A stretch of 12,074 nt of DNA from an uncultured Clostridia bacterium (GCA_934486495.1 CAKSPW010000066.1:1-12074); one strand, 5' to 3'; shown: positions 1 through 7,979, numbered from the stretch's first letter. The notes: a model not told the origin generated them from the letters alone. Program-made: numbers and translations.

Positions 1-800
1 AGGTATTTTACAGCCGTCTTATATTCAGGCAGCTCCGCAACGTAATACATTTGTCCGCCCGGCTCGCCGAGCTTTGTGTAAAATCCGCCCGAAACAATGT
101 TTCCGCCGACATAATCATATCCGTTATATGCAGGCTCTATTGCTCCGGCATTTAAATATCCGAGTCCCAAATCACCGTTATCTTTCATTTTTTGGAGAAT
201 ATCTCCGACAGCCTGCCAGTTATCCTCATCGTAAAAGTTTGTATTGTAAAATGCTTCTTCAAGCTTATCTCCGTCAACGTATTTGTCAAAAAGCGCTGTT
301 GGCATAACAATTCCCGGATCTGCGCGTGTCATTGCCTGATAGCTTATAACTGCATATGTTTTGCCGTTTTTCTGTCCCATATTAATTATCCAGTCGGGCA
401 GCTCTTTTATGCAGTCAACATTTTCGCTTTCCATTAAGTCATCAAGCGGCATAAGTGCCTTATTGTCAATTTCATTTGCAAAATTCAAGCTATATGTACT
501 TAAAATATCATACTTTTCGTCGCCGGTTTGCATAAGCAAAACTCTCTGCTTATAGTCCGACGTATTTATACACTCAATGTCAACATCAACATTTTCAAGC
601 CCCGGAAACTCTTTGATTTTTTTATTAAACTCAGCCCAAACCTTCTGTGAATCCTTTTTCTCGCCGGGCCCCGGAAAAATCCATTTAAGCTTTATGTTGC
701 CGTCATTTGACGCCTGCTCCTTTTTACAGCCTGCCGCCGGAACAAGCATTGCAGCTGCAAGCATAATGCTTAAAACCTTAGTAAGTCTGCTCTTTTTCAT
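1..800 (-). CDS. Sugar ABC transporter solute-binding lipoprotein (3' end cut by window edge)
   Basis: Extracellular sugar-capture subunit of an ABC importer, anchored to the outer face of the membrane. I translated 266 codons from ATG at 800; the frame stays open and leaves the window at position 1. The start is set by GGAGG at 814-810, nine bases upstream. The N-terminus is a lipoprotein signal: basic MKKSRLTK, a hydrophobic stretch, then PAAGC with lipidated Cys25. The mature part begins with LKWIFPGPGEKKDSQKVW and has a DYKQRVLLMQTGDEKYDI segment, the style of LplA-like, family 1 solute-binding proteins of Firmicutes. About half of a usual 500-residue protein is visible. It has its own promoter and operator in 801-899, carrying the same repeat as the permease promoter 7 kb away, so it is probably the partner of those permeases. 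The sugar cannot be read from the sequence. Class is confident, ligand unknown. Confidence 0.9.
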   Translation of the reverse strand, partial: MKKSRLTKVLSIMLAAAMLVPAAGCKKEQASNDGNIKLKWIFPGPGEKKDSQKVWAEFNKKIKEFPGLENVDVDIECINTSDYKQRVLLMQTGDEKYDILSTYSLNFANEIDNKALMPLDDLMESENVDCIKELPDWIINMGQKNGKTYAVISYQAMTRADPGIVMPTALFDKYVDGDKLEEAFYNTNFYDEDNWQAVGDILQKMKDNGDLGLGYLNAGAIEPAYNGYDYVGGNIVSGGFYTKLGEPGGQMYYVAELPEYKTAVKY

Positions 801-832
801 AACTGTATACCTCCGTTATATTCATTAAAAAC

Positions 833-838
833 ATTATA
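833..838 (-). promoter_or_regulatory. Candidate -10 box of the solute-binding protein promoter
   Basis: On the minus strand a perfect TATAAT lies at 838-833, about 19 bases before the GGAGG ribosome binding site. The hexamer 17 bp upstream (861-856, TATGCA) is a poor -35 match, which fits a promoter needing an activator. The AraC-like repeat at 896-868 lies just upstream of that missing -35. The promoter itself is inferred. Confidence 0.6.
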
Positions 839-867
839 TAATTTTTATGGTTTTTTGCATACCACTT

Positions 868-896
868 TTGGTAACCTTGTGTGTTTTTTTGATAAC
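868..896 (-). promoter_or_regulatory. AraC-type operator candidate upstream of the solute-binding protein gene
   Basis: Read on the minus strand, GTTATCAAA begins at 896 and GTTACCAAA begins at 875, giving a direct repeat with a 21-bp period. The same two hexamers at the same distance occur at 8008-7980 before the first permease gene. Two half-sites on one face of the helix, two turns apart, next to a weak -35, is the known arrangement for AraC-family activators. The locus encodes an AraC-type response regulator, the obvious candidate. Binding is inferred. Confidence 0.65.
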
Positions 897-899
897 TTT

Positions 900-2894
900 T
901 TATTTAAAATTTATGTTTACCTCTTCATTTAAGCCGCCGCTTGCAACAGTTCTGCCGTCAATCATAATGCGGTATCCGTCCTTTTCTATTTTTATATCGA
1001 ATATTTCACCAAAAGCATAAATATTCGTAAGATATATGTGGTCAAGATTGTCGGGCAAAACAGGCTTGAATTTAAAGCTGTGAAGTCCCGTTCCCTCTAT
1101 TCCTAAAAGTCCGTCGGTTACGGCAAGGCAGAAAAGACAGCTTTCCGCGCTTAAATGGCTCTTCATACTCTCTCCGAGCCAGCCCCTGCCGTCATCATCT
1201 CTTATTGCTTCAACCGCATAAGGCGTGCGCTCTCCGACAAGGCGCTCATGACTGTAAATATTAAGCCTCTCTATTCCCTCTTTTGCATAACCTACCTTCA
1301 TAAGTCCGCGCAGAGCATAAAGAGTTGCACGATCCCAAATCGTTATATTGCCCTCTTCGGTATAAATCCCGTTTTCCGTCCATAGCCTATCGGATAAAAG
1401 TGCGTCCCTTGTGCCTTCTTTTCTCTCATCAATACCAAACGAAAGCGGTATGCATATCCATGCACGCAGCTTATCATTTCCGTCGTAATACCTGTATGTT
1501 TCAAACCCCTTCATGTTAAATCCGAAATATTTATTTATATTCTCTCGCAGGCTTTCTTCTTCCCTTTTGTAATATTCCGATTTTTCAAAATCTCCGTACT
1601 CTTTGGCAAGGTATTTCATATTTTTTAAAGCAGCGTATGTAAGTGAAGAAGTAGACAGATTTGCATCTCCGCTTTTAAATCTTCCCTCAAGTTCATCAAA
1701 CTGACTTTTTATTATTCCGTCCTCGGTTTTTCTTTTCAGACAGTAATCAACGCAAAATTCCGCCGCCTTATAAAATCTGTCAAGCAGCTCACGGCTGCCT
1801 CTCCCCAAAAGATAATGACTTACGCCGTAGGCGAACATTGCCTCATCGCCGCGATCAAGCTTCCAGTAATCCTGTCCCTCGCAAATTACGCTCGACGGTA
1901 TAAAATTTCCGAACTTCTCTTTATATTCGGGATCTCTGTTCGCATGACAGAATATACCCTCCGGTATAAAATCATCCTCCGTTGTACCCAAAAAGCCCTG
2001 AAACTGACTTATCATATCAATTACGCTTTTTTCTATAATATCGTCATGGACATAGCTAAACCATGACGCTGCATATTCTATCTGGTCATTACAAAATGAA
2101 GACGCATAAAATCTGCACCCTCCGGGGCTATGGAAAAACCCGTTTTTCGTACCGGTAACGCCTTCACCCGTTCTCAGCTTACAGAAGCGGTACATTAAAT
2201 CAATATACCTGTTGCCCGTATCCAAAACCGCGTCATCACATATATCCTTTATTCGTCTTTTCCTTAGGATAAGCTCATCATACGGATTTTTTAAAACAAA
2301 CTCCTTATTCATGATTTTTGATGAAATTGTTACGGTGTATTCAAGCTGTTCGCCGCAGTTAAGCATTGCTTTCTCCTGCCCGCCGAAAATTACAGCCGTC
2401 ATATATGTGCCTTTTGTTCCCATCATATATCCAACATTTTTTTGCTTATCGGCTGAGATTTTAACGTCAATCGGCTTGTCGGAAATGTTTTTTACCCGAA
2501 CGATTTCATAAAGGTTCATTTCCTTAACGGATGGAAAAACCGTCTTTGTCACTTCAAGCGTTTTACTGCTGTTTTGGCTTATGCTTTCGACAATGCCGTT
2601 AATTCCGAACTGCTTCGGATAAAGCTTTTGCACTGCATCATCTATGAGTATTTTCGGGAAAAACTCCTCTGTTACATCATACTGAAGCGATGCATGCGTA
2701 TCATTGGGCTTAAGCCGCAAATTCGGCCAAACACAGTGATGGTTAAAAAATAATTCCCCGCCTTCCTTAATTCCGTATTGATACACTATTGCCGCACCGA
2801 GTCCGGTCATTTCAATGTCGTCGATATGTTCTTTTTTATCCTCAACATACCATACGATACTTTCGCCCTCAATGTTCCATCGTTCTTTTATCAT
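900..2894 (-). CDS. Putative cytosolic six-hairpin (alpha/alpha)6 glycoside hydrolase, family unassigned
   Basis: Likely glycosidase of 664 aa with no signal peptide, so it should act on imported sugar. The layout fits a beta-sandwich N-terminal domain (about 1-210), a helical six-hairpin barrel (about 230-600) and a short C-terminal beta domain (about 600-664). The end, with GLLGIEG, FKFKPVLPDNL and FGEIFDIKIEKDGY, resembles the tail of GH78, GH65, GH94 and GH95 enzymes. Conserved-looking acidic spots in the barrel are FCNDQIEYA (268-276), RGDEAM (348-353), SQFDELEG (397-404) and GWLGES (571-576), but I cannot say which residues are catalytic. The ATG overlaps the sensor kinase stop (ATGA, 2894-2891), with AAGGAG at 2908-2903, so translation is probably coupled to the kinase. 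It is the last gene of the regulator operon. Fold class is fairly sure; CAZy family and substrate are not. Confidence 0.75.
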   Translation of the reverse strand: MIKERWNIEGESIVWYVEDKKEHIDDIEMTGLGAAIVYQYGIKEGGELFFNHHCVWPNLRLKPNDTHASLQYDVTEEFFPKILIDDAVQKLYPKQFGINGIVESISQNSSKTLEVTKTVFPSVKEMNLYEIVRVKNISDKPIDVKISADKQKNVGYMMGTKGTYMTAVIFGGQEKAMLNCGEQLEYTVTISSKIMNKEFVLKNPYDELILRKRRIKDICDDAVLDTGNRYIDLMYRFCKLRTGEGVTGTKNGFFHSPGGCRFYASSFCNDQIEYAASWFSYVHDDIIEKSVIDMISQFQGFLGTTEDDFIPEGIFCHANRDPEYKEKFGNFIPSSVICEGQDYWKLDRGDEAMFAYGVSHYLLGRGSRELLDRFYKAAEFCVDYCLKRKTEDGIIKSQFDELEGRFKSGDANLSTSSLTYAALKNMKYLAKEYGDFEKSEYYKREEESLRENINKYFGFNMKGFETYRYYDGNDKLRAWICIPLSFGIDERKEGTRDALLSDRLWTENGIYTEEGNITIWDRATLYALRGLMKVGYAKEGIERLNIYSHERLVGERTPYAVEAIRDDDGRGWLGESMKSHLSAESCLFCLAVTDGLLGIEGTGLHSFKFKPVLPDNLDHIYLTNIYAFGEIFDIKIEKDGYRIMIDGRTVASGGLNEEVNINFK
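2891..2894 (-). other. ATGA stop-start overlap joining sensor kinase and hydrolase
   Basis: On the minus strand ATGA contains the hydrolase start (2894-2892) and the kinase stop TGA (2893-2891). This overlap usually means translational coupling, so the two proteins are likely made in linked amounts. Confidence 0.85.
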
Positions 2895-4621
2895 GATTTT
2901 TTCTCCTTATTATATTTTGGAAATCTCATCAGAATTTTCGTTCCTTTTCCCAATTCCGAATTAATATCTATGCCATATTCCTCGCCGAACGCAAGTCTTA
3001 TACGGCTGTTTAAATTTACAATACCTATGCCGCCCTCATCGGCAAAAACATTTTCAAGACTTTCTCTTATCTTTAAAAGCTTATCCGCGTCTATTCCGGC
3101 TCCGTTATCCGAAACCTCAAAAATCAAATAATCTCCTTCTTCAAAGCCTCTGACCTCAATTTCCCCGACATTGCCGACAAACGCATGCTTATATGCATTC
3201 TCAATCATCGGCTGAAACGTAATTCGCACCACACTGCAGCTTTGATACTCCTCCGGAATATTAAAGCTTACCGAAATATTCGGATACTTTTCATTCATCA
3301 TTTCAACATATCGTCCGGCATAATTCAAATCATCACGCACCGTAACAATTGCCGCATCCACTCGCATTGAATAACGCATCATATCGGATAAAATAAGCGT
3401 CATTTTTGCACTGCCGTGCGGATTTTCAAAATCATCAAGCATTTGCAGATAAATATTGTTAAGCGCATTATACAGAAAATGCGGATTAAGCTGTGCCTGA
3501 AGTGCGGCTATCTGATATGTTTTCTGATTGGACAGGCGCTTTTCGAGCTGATTGCGTATTTCATCGTTATGCTGCATAATCATAAAAATTTCATCGGCAA
3601 TTTCCTTAATCTCCGCAGGCGCCGTTTTATATGCGTTATTATTAAAATCCTGCGGATTTTTTATTACGTTCCCAAAGATTTCAAACGATTCGTTTGTGCT
3701 GTTGAGTACATAATAAATCACGGCAACCCCTACGCATATGCCGATTAAAATACATAATACAATAATTATATTTTCCATGCCGACATTTCCGCTGACATTG
3801 CTGACCGTGCAATAATACCAGTCAAAATTTTCGGAGCGATCAATTATAACAATATCGCTGCCCTGAATATGCGATTTACCGTTTGCAAATTTCATTGAAC
3901 CGGGATTATATTTTTTAAGAACCTTATTTTCCTCAAACGGCATATTAAAGCCAAATTCGGATCCACTGAAAATAATTCCGCCGTCATCTAAAATATACGT
4001 ATCGGCATTCTTTTTGAATATCTCGCTCGCAGTTTTAACATTACAGTTTACAACAACAGCGCCCCTCGCATCTCCCACAGTAAATGTTTTAACAAACGAA
4101 AAAATAACCGGGAAAACATTGCTTTTAAGTCGCTTTACAACGTATATCCCGTTATCGTCAAAATCATCCTTAATCCAATTCATATCTTCAAATTTATCCG
4201 ATAAAACAAGCGTGTTTCCGCTAAGTACAAGATTTTTGTTTTCAGAATACACATAAATCGAGTCAATATACTGATATGTCATTTTGTATATGTTAAGCTT
4301 TTCATAGGTATTTAACAAATTATTATGATTGCTGTTTATATTCTCCGTATTTGAAACAAAATATCGTATATCATCACTTGCGGCGAGCAAAATGGACAAT
4401 TTTTTACACTCAGTCATTGTATTTTCAAGAAGTGAAATATATGTATCGGTATATTTGCGTGCACTGTCGACAAGCTTCTGATGTGTGTTATTATTGATAT
4501 ATGCCGTAATAACCGTACAGGTTGCCACAACAAGCAGCATTACAGGCACACTGATTTTTATAAACAGCTTAAAATAAAGGCTTCTTTTTTTGTACTTAAA
4601 TAAATTACTCCAAAACCTCAT
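2891..4621 (-). CDS. YesM-type membrane sensor histidine kinase
   Basis: Sensor half of a two-component system: it autophosphorylates on His and passes the phosphate to the response regulator encoded just upstream. The 576 residues hold a first membrane helix at about 20-41, an external sensing region at about 43-282 (dCache-like by position and length), a second helix at about 284-306, a linker, then the kinase. NPHFLYNAL places the acceptor at His381. The ATP-binding part shows PMIENAYKHAF (471-481), DNGAGI (505-510) and GGIGIVNL (530-537). This is the HisKA_7TM-independent His_kinase plus HATPase_c layout of the YesM/LytS type. The start ATG at 4621 follows GGGAGG (4633-4628) by six bases and lies one base past the regulator stop. 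Its own TGA overlaps the next gene start. Such kinases usually sense carbohydrates or sugar-loaded binding proteins; the signal here is unknown. Confidence 0.93.
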   Translation of the reverse strand: MRFWSNLFKYKKRSLYFKLFIKISVPVMLLVVATCTVITAYINNNTHQKLVDSARKYTDTYISLLENTMTECKKLSILLAASDDIRYFVSNTENINSNHNNLLNTYEKLNIYKMTYQYIDSIYVYSENKNLVLSGNTLVLSDKFEDMNWIKDDFDDNGIYVVKRLKSNVFPVIFSFVKTFTVGDARGAVVVNCNVKTASEIFKKNADTYILDDGGIIFSGSEFGFNMPFEENKVLKKYNPGSMKFANGKSHIQGSDIVIIDRSENFDWYYCTVSNVSGNVGMENIIIVLCILIGICVGVAVIYYVLNSTNESFEIFGNVIKNPQDFNNNAYKTAPAEIKEIADEIFMIMQHNDEIRNQLEKRLSNQKTYQIAALQAQLNPHFLYNALNNIYLQMLDDFENPHGSAKMTLILSDMMRYSMRVDAAIVTVRDDLNYAGRYVEMMNEKYPNISVSFNIPEEYQSCSVVRITFQPMIENAYKHAFVGNVGEIEVRGFEEGDYLIFEVSDNGAGIDADKLLKIRESLENVFADEGGIGIVNLNSRIRLAFGEEYGIDINSELGKGTKILMRFPKYNKEKKS

Positions 4622-4622
4622 A

Positions 4623-5972
4623 CTATTCCTCCCTTTTGCTGCCCTTTGCGTAAAATTCCATAGGAGAAACGCCTACATACTTTTTAAAGTTTTTAACAAA
4701 GTACTTATAATTGCTGTAACCGACAAGCTCCGCCGCTCTTTCAATTCCCATCTCATTTAAAATATATTCCTTTGCTTTTTCCATTTTTACCGAAGTAACA
4801 TATTCCTGAAAAGGCATACCGAAAACCTTTGCAAACTGACGTGAGAAATATACGGGATGATAATTCACAAAATCCGCCGCATCATCACGACGGATACCAT
4901 ATGCCATGTTTTCATTTATATATTCCGTAATTCTCTTTTTAAATTCATTATTTATATTTCCGGAATTATTCGCATATTTTTCCGCCAGCTCATGCCACAA
5001 ATCACTCTTTGAGCCGTCATTCGTATCCGCACTTCTGTCATTAAAAAACAAATGAAGCTTCTCGGTTATTTCCGGCGGAAGACTTCCGTTATTTTCATTC
5101 GATATTATATCCGCAAGCTTAACAAATTTTTCTTTTTCGTTGTCTACAAGGTAGTTTATGAGCAGCGTCTTTTCGTTATATGTTTTTAAAAGGCGTGTCA
5201 GCTTAAATAATTCGCCGCTGTCTTTAAACGAATATATTTTGATTTCAGCGTCAATACCGAGCGTTTCATTCAAGGCGCCGAAAATATCGTCTGCCGCACA
5301 GTCCTCAGACGCAATTATGTAAAAATCATCTTTTCTTCTGCTTCCCTCAAAAAACATATTGCTGTCTTTGAATTTAATATTAAGAATATTTGTTATGATT
5401 TTTAAAACAGCGTCGTCATGATTAATCATTTTATTTATATCATTTACATGAATCTTTATAAGCTTTCCTTTAAGCTCCGCACAGCTGCCGTTATAAAGCT
5501 TCTCACATTTTTCCGAAATATCGCATCTGTCCAGCAAAAGTCCGTAGCATATCTGCGAATACAGAAGCGGAATTATCATATCGCTGTTTTGTTTTATTTT
5601 ATAAATTCTTTTTGATATATTGTTAAGACTTTCGCCGAACTTTACAAAATCTATCGGCTTTAATATATAGTCCTCAACACCGTATTTAATAGCCTTTTGC
5701 GCATACTGAAATTCATCATAAGCCGAAACAATTATAAATTTTCCCGAATATCCGTCCGCCTTTAAATTTCCAATCAGCTCAAGCCCCGTCATATCTCCCA
5801 TTCTTATATCCGTAATAACAAGATCCGATGGGTTTTCTTTAATAAATTTATAAGCCTCCTCACCGCTCAAAAACTTTCCCGTTACGGAAAATTCTTTTTT
5901 TACGGTGCTGAAATACCTTTCAAGCATGTCTAACACAATTTGCTCATCATCTGCAATAACGACACTGTACAC
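4623..5972 (-). CDS. YesN-type response regulator with AraC-family DNA-binding domain
   Basis: Cytosolic transcription regulator, probably controlling sugar import. Counting from the chosen start (449 aa), the receiver domain has acidic Asp8/Asp9, phosphoacceptor Asp55 in LVITDIRM, Ser83 and Lys105 in ILKPID. A middle region of about 220 residues has no motif I recognise. The C-terminal 100 residues are a double helix-turn-helix AraC domain, with YFSRQFAKVFGMPFQEYV and the final YKYFVKNFKKYVGVSPMEF. The start is GTG at 5972, not the in-frame ATG at 6047: GGGAGG (5987-5982) sits nine bases before the GTG, the product then begins VYSVVIADDEQ as receiver domains do, and the 25 residues upstream would overlap the -10 and -35 boxes. 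It is first in the operon with the kinase, one base apart. It likely binds the 21-bp repeats at 868-896 and 7980-8008, which is inference. Confidence 0.93.
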   Translation of the reverse strand: MYSVVIADDEQIVLDMLERYFSTVKKEFSVTGKFLSGEEAYKFIKENPSDLVITDIRMGDMTGLELIGNLKADGYSGKFIIVSAYDEFQYAQKAIKYGVEDYILKPIDFVKFGESLNNISKRIYKIKQNSDMIIPLLYSQICYGLLLDRCDISEKCEKLYNGSCAELKGKLIKIHVNDINKMINHDDAVLKIITNILNIKFKDSNMFFEGSRRKDDFYIIASEDCAADDIFGALNETLGIDAEIKIYSFKDSGELFKLTRLLKTYNEKTLLINYLVDNEKEKFVKLADIISNENNGSLPPEITEKLHLFFNDRSADTNDGSKSDLWHELAEKYANNSGNINNEFKKRITEYINENMAYGIRRDDAADFVNYHPVYFSRQFAKVFGMPFQEYVTSVKMEKAKEYILNEMGIERAAELVGYSNYKYFVKNFKKYVGVSPMEFYAKGSKREE

Positions 5973-6000
5973 CTTACTTTTCCTCCCATGTGAAATAAAT

Positions 6001-6011
6001 TTGTCCGACAA
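6001..6011. promoter_or_regulatory. Palindrome TTGTCCGACAA over the start region of the regulator operon
   Basis: An 11-bp perfect inverted repeat (TTGTC-C-GACAA) begins five bases past the -10 box, over the expected transcription start. A second copy of its core GTCCGACA lies upstream of the -35 at 6061-6068. The position suits a repressor operator. GTCCGACA also appears in coding sequence near 7152, so chance is possible. Confidence 0.4.
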
Positions 6012-6015
6012 TATA

Positions 6016-6044
6016 ATTATACAGAAAACAACACTGCCTGTCAA
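6016..6044 (-). promoter_or_regulatory. Perfect-consensus sigma-A promoter of the regulator-kinase-hydrolase operon
   Basis: On the minus strand TTGACA (6044-6039) is followed after exactly 17 bp by TATAAT (6021-6016). Both hexamers match the housekeeping consensus at every position. Transcription should begin near 6010, giving a leader of about 38 nt before the GTG at 5972. It lies in the 109-bp gap after the second permease gene. Such a strong unassisted promoter fits steady expression of the signalling proteins, unless the flanking GTCCGACA repeats hold a repressor. Confidence 0.85.
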
Positions 6045-6060
6045 CATTAATGCAAAATGC

Positions 6061-6068
6061 GTCCGACA
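6061..6068. repeat. Second GTCCGACA copy upstream of the regulator promoter
   Basis: This 8-bp sequence is a direct repeat of 6003-6010, with a 58-bp offset. The match extends to AATNNGTCCGACA in both copies (from 6056 and 5998). The two copies bracket the perfect-consensus promoter, one before the -35 and one over the start site. This may be a paired operator; no binding protein is suggested by the window. Confidence 0.35.
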
Positions 6069-6081
6069 TCAATTTTATTCA

Positions 6082-6963
6082 TTATCCCTTTATTGCACCG
6101 ACGGTTAGTCCGCGTGCAAAATATTTCTGAAAAAACGGAAACATGACAAGCATCGGCCCTGCGGCGACAAGCGCCATTGCATAACGCACGCTTTCTGTAG
6201 GCAAATTTTCAACGCTGAGCAAATCATTTCCCTGCGAAACGGAATTTTTAACAAACTCCACTTCACGCAAAATTCTTTGAAGCAGATACTGCAGAGAATA
6301 CAGCTTTTCGTTACGTATGTAAATTAATGATGTGTTCCAGTCATTCCACTTTACAAGCAAAGTCAAAAAGCACATTGTTGCTATAACAGGCTTTGAAAGC
6401 GGTATAATTATCCTTGCAAAAATATAAATTTCTCCTGCACCGTCAATTTTCGCCGCCTCAACAAGACCTTCGGGAAGCCCCTGAAAAAATGTTCTTATAA
6501 TAATTACATTCCATGCGCTCACAAGTGACGGAAGAATATATATAAGCATTGTATCATTAAGGTGAAGATATTTGCTGTTGATTATATAGCTCGGTATCAT
6601 TCCGCCGGAAAATATCATTGTGAAAAAGATATAATAACTCAGCGGCTTTTTGAAAACACAATTGCTTCTTGAAAGCGGATATGCTGCCATCATCATTATA
6701 AGCACCGACAAAAACATTGTTACAAGCGAAAATATAATTGTAACCTTATATGCGTTCAAAATTGTATCCGGACTTTTAAAAATCATTTTGTATGCGGAAA
6801 AATCTATTGCCTTCGGCAAAATAGTATATCCAAACTCCTTTATTGCCTGATCGCTTGAAAGCGATATAGAAATGAGCAGCAAAAACGGCAGTATATATGC
6901 AAGCGATAAAAGCAGGAAAAATATATGCAATATAACCTGTCCTGTAATTCCTTTTTTATTCAT
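6082..6963 (-). CDS. CUT1 sugar ABC transporter permease, LplC/MalG type
   Basis: Inner-membrane channel subunit pairing with the permease encoded just upstream. The roughly 293-aa protein has about six hydrophobic helices; the first is QVILHIFFLLLSLAYILPFL. It carries the ATPase-docking EAA loop as VEAAKIDGAGEIYIFARIIIP and ends in FFQKYFARGLTVGAIKG, the usual C-terminus of the LplC/YtcP branch. Two ATGs compete. The one at 6969 is only three bases from AGGAGG (6978-6973), while the one at 6963 is nine bases away, so I prefer 6963 (MNKKGITG); the longer form adds only two residues. The gap to the upstream permease stop is about 10-16 bp, so the two are co-transcribed. No ATPase gene is nearby. 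Confidence 0.94.
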   Translation of the reverse strand: MNKKGITGQVILHIFFLLLSLAYILPFLLLISISLSSDQAIKEFGYTILPKAIDFSAYKMIFKSPDTILNAYKVTIIFSLVTMFLSVLIMMMAAYPLSRSNCVFKKPLSYYIFFTMIFSGGMIPSYIINSKYLHLNDTMLIYILPSLVSAWNVIIIRTFFQGLPEGLVEAAKIDGAGEIYIFARIIIPLSKPVIATMCFLTLLVKWNDWNTSLIYIRNEKLYSLQYLLQRILREVEFVKNSVSQGNDLLSVENLPTESVRYAMALVAAGPMLVMFPFFQKYFARGLTVGAIKG

Positions 6964-6979
6964 AATCATATTCCTCCTG

Positions 6980-7912
6980 TTAAAACAAACTGTTTTCCGG
7001 GCTGATTTTCTTTACAACCGCATTTGCCGAAACAACCATAATAAGTCCCATAACCGACTGGAAAAGCCCTACCGCAGCTCCGCGCGACATTTCTCCGCCT
7101 TGCAGACTTCTGAACACGTATGTGTTTATAATATCGGTTGTAGGATACAAAAGTCCGACATCACGTGTTGTTTGATAAAACAAGCCGAAATCGCCGCTGA
7201 AAAGATTTCCGAGCGCAAGGATTGATGTAATCGAAACAATCGAAACCAAATGCGGTATGGCAATATGTATTGTTGACTGAAGCTTGTTTGCCCCGTCTAT
7301 TGCAGCCGCCTCGAAAAGCGACATATCAATTCCCATAAGCGATGCGTAATAAAGAATTGAGTTCATTCCGACTGTGGACCACAAATTTACAATCACAAGA
7401 ATAAACGGCCACGCACCCGGCGTTGCATACCAGTCTACCGATTTTTGCATACCGAAAGAAAGAAGCAATTTATTCAGCACACCCGATACCGGATTTAATA
7501 TTGCATAAACCACATAGGCAATAAGCACCATTGACATGAATTTCGGCAGTATTACAATCGTGTTGTAAACCTTCAGAGCCGCTCTGCTTCTTAAATTATA
7601 AAAAAGCAAAGCCAAAATAACGGACGCGGCTGTTCCGAGAATGAGAAAAGCCAGACCATACCCAACCGTATTTCTCGTTACTCTTATAAAATCCGATGAA
7701 CGAAAGAAAAACTCAAAATTCAACAATCCGCACCAATCACTTTTTTCTATTCCCAAAATCGGATTAAAATTTTTAAATGCTATAACCAATCCATACATCG
7801 GCCAGTACGAAAACACAAATAACAAAACAATTGCCGGCAGCGCTAACAGCAAAAATTCAATATTATCAATTCTTTTACCCATGCTGATGCTTGCTTTTTT
7901 CTCCCTTTTCAC
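6980..7912 (-). CDS. CUT1 sugar ABC transporter permease, LplB/MalF type
   Basis: First membrane subunit of the sugar importer, 310 aa. The N-terminus has a basic leader, then FLLLALPAIVLLFVFSYWPMYGLVIAFKNF, the typical opening of LplB-type permeases. Further hydrophobic helices fall near 86-107, 118-139, 168-190, 221-240 and 281-300. The EAA loop that contacts the ATPase is at 201-222 (EAAAIDGANKLQSTIHIAIP). The protein ends NSLF, as LplB relatives often do. The start is GTG at 7912: AAAGGAG (7927-7921) lies eight bases upstream, whereas the first internal ATG, codon 11, has its nearest ribosome-binding sequence about 18 bases away. It opens a transcription unit, preceded by a 100-bp gap that carries the AraC-type repeat. 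Confidence 0.94.
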   Translation of the reverse strand: MKREKKASISMGKRIDNIEFLLLALPAIVLLFVFSYWPMYGLVIAFKNFNPILGIEKSDWCGLLNFEFFFRSSDFIRVTRNTVGYGLAFLILGTAASVILALLFYNLRSRAALKVYNTIVILPKFMSMVLIAYVVYAILNPVSGVLNKLLLSFGMQKSVDWYATPGAWPFILVIVNLWSTVGMNSILYYASLMGIDMSLFEAAAIDGANKLQSTIHIAIPHLVSIVSITSILALGNLFSGDFGLFYQTTRDVGLLYPTTDIINTYVFRSLQGGEMSRGAAVGLFQSVMGLIMVVSANAVVKKISPENSLF

Positions 7913-7943
7913 ATTAACAGCTCCTTTTTTAGTTCTTTATCTT

Positions 7944-7954
7944 ATTTTATCATA
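7944..7954 (-). promoter_or_regulatory. Candidate -10 region of the permease operon promoter
   Basis: Minus-strand sequence in this stretch reads TATGATAAAAT, offering TATGAT (7954-7949) or TAAAAT (7949-7944) as the -10. The second lies 38 bp from the start of the proximal GTTACC, close to the 37 bp seen at the solute-binding protein promoter. No good -35 is present. The exact box is uncertain. Confidence 0.45.
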
Positions 7955-7979
7955 TATGCGCAGCTTAAAAAAAGTACGT

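Noticed and set aside
5973..6047. N-terminal extension of the response regulator to ATG at 6047
   Set aside because: It would place the start inside the perfect promoter and adds 25 residues before a canonical receiver-domain start; the GTG at 5972 has a good ribosome binding site.
6051..6062. GCATTTTGC mini-hairpin after the second permease gene
   Set aside because: The stem is only three base pairs and no T-run follows, so it is not a believable terminator.
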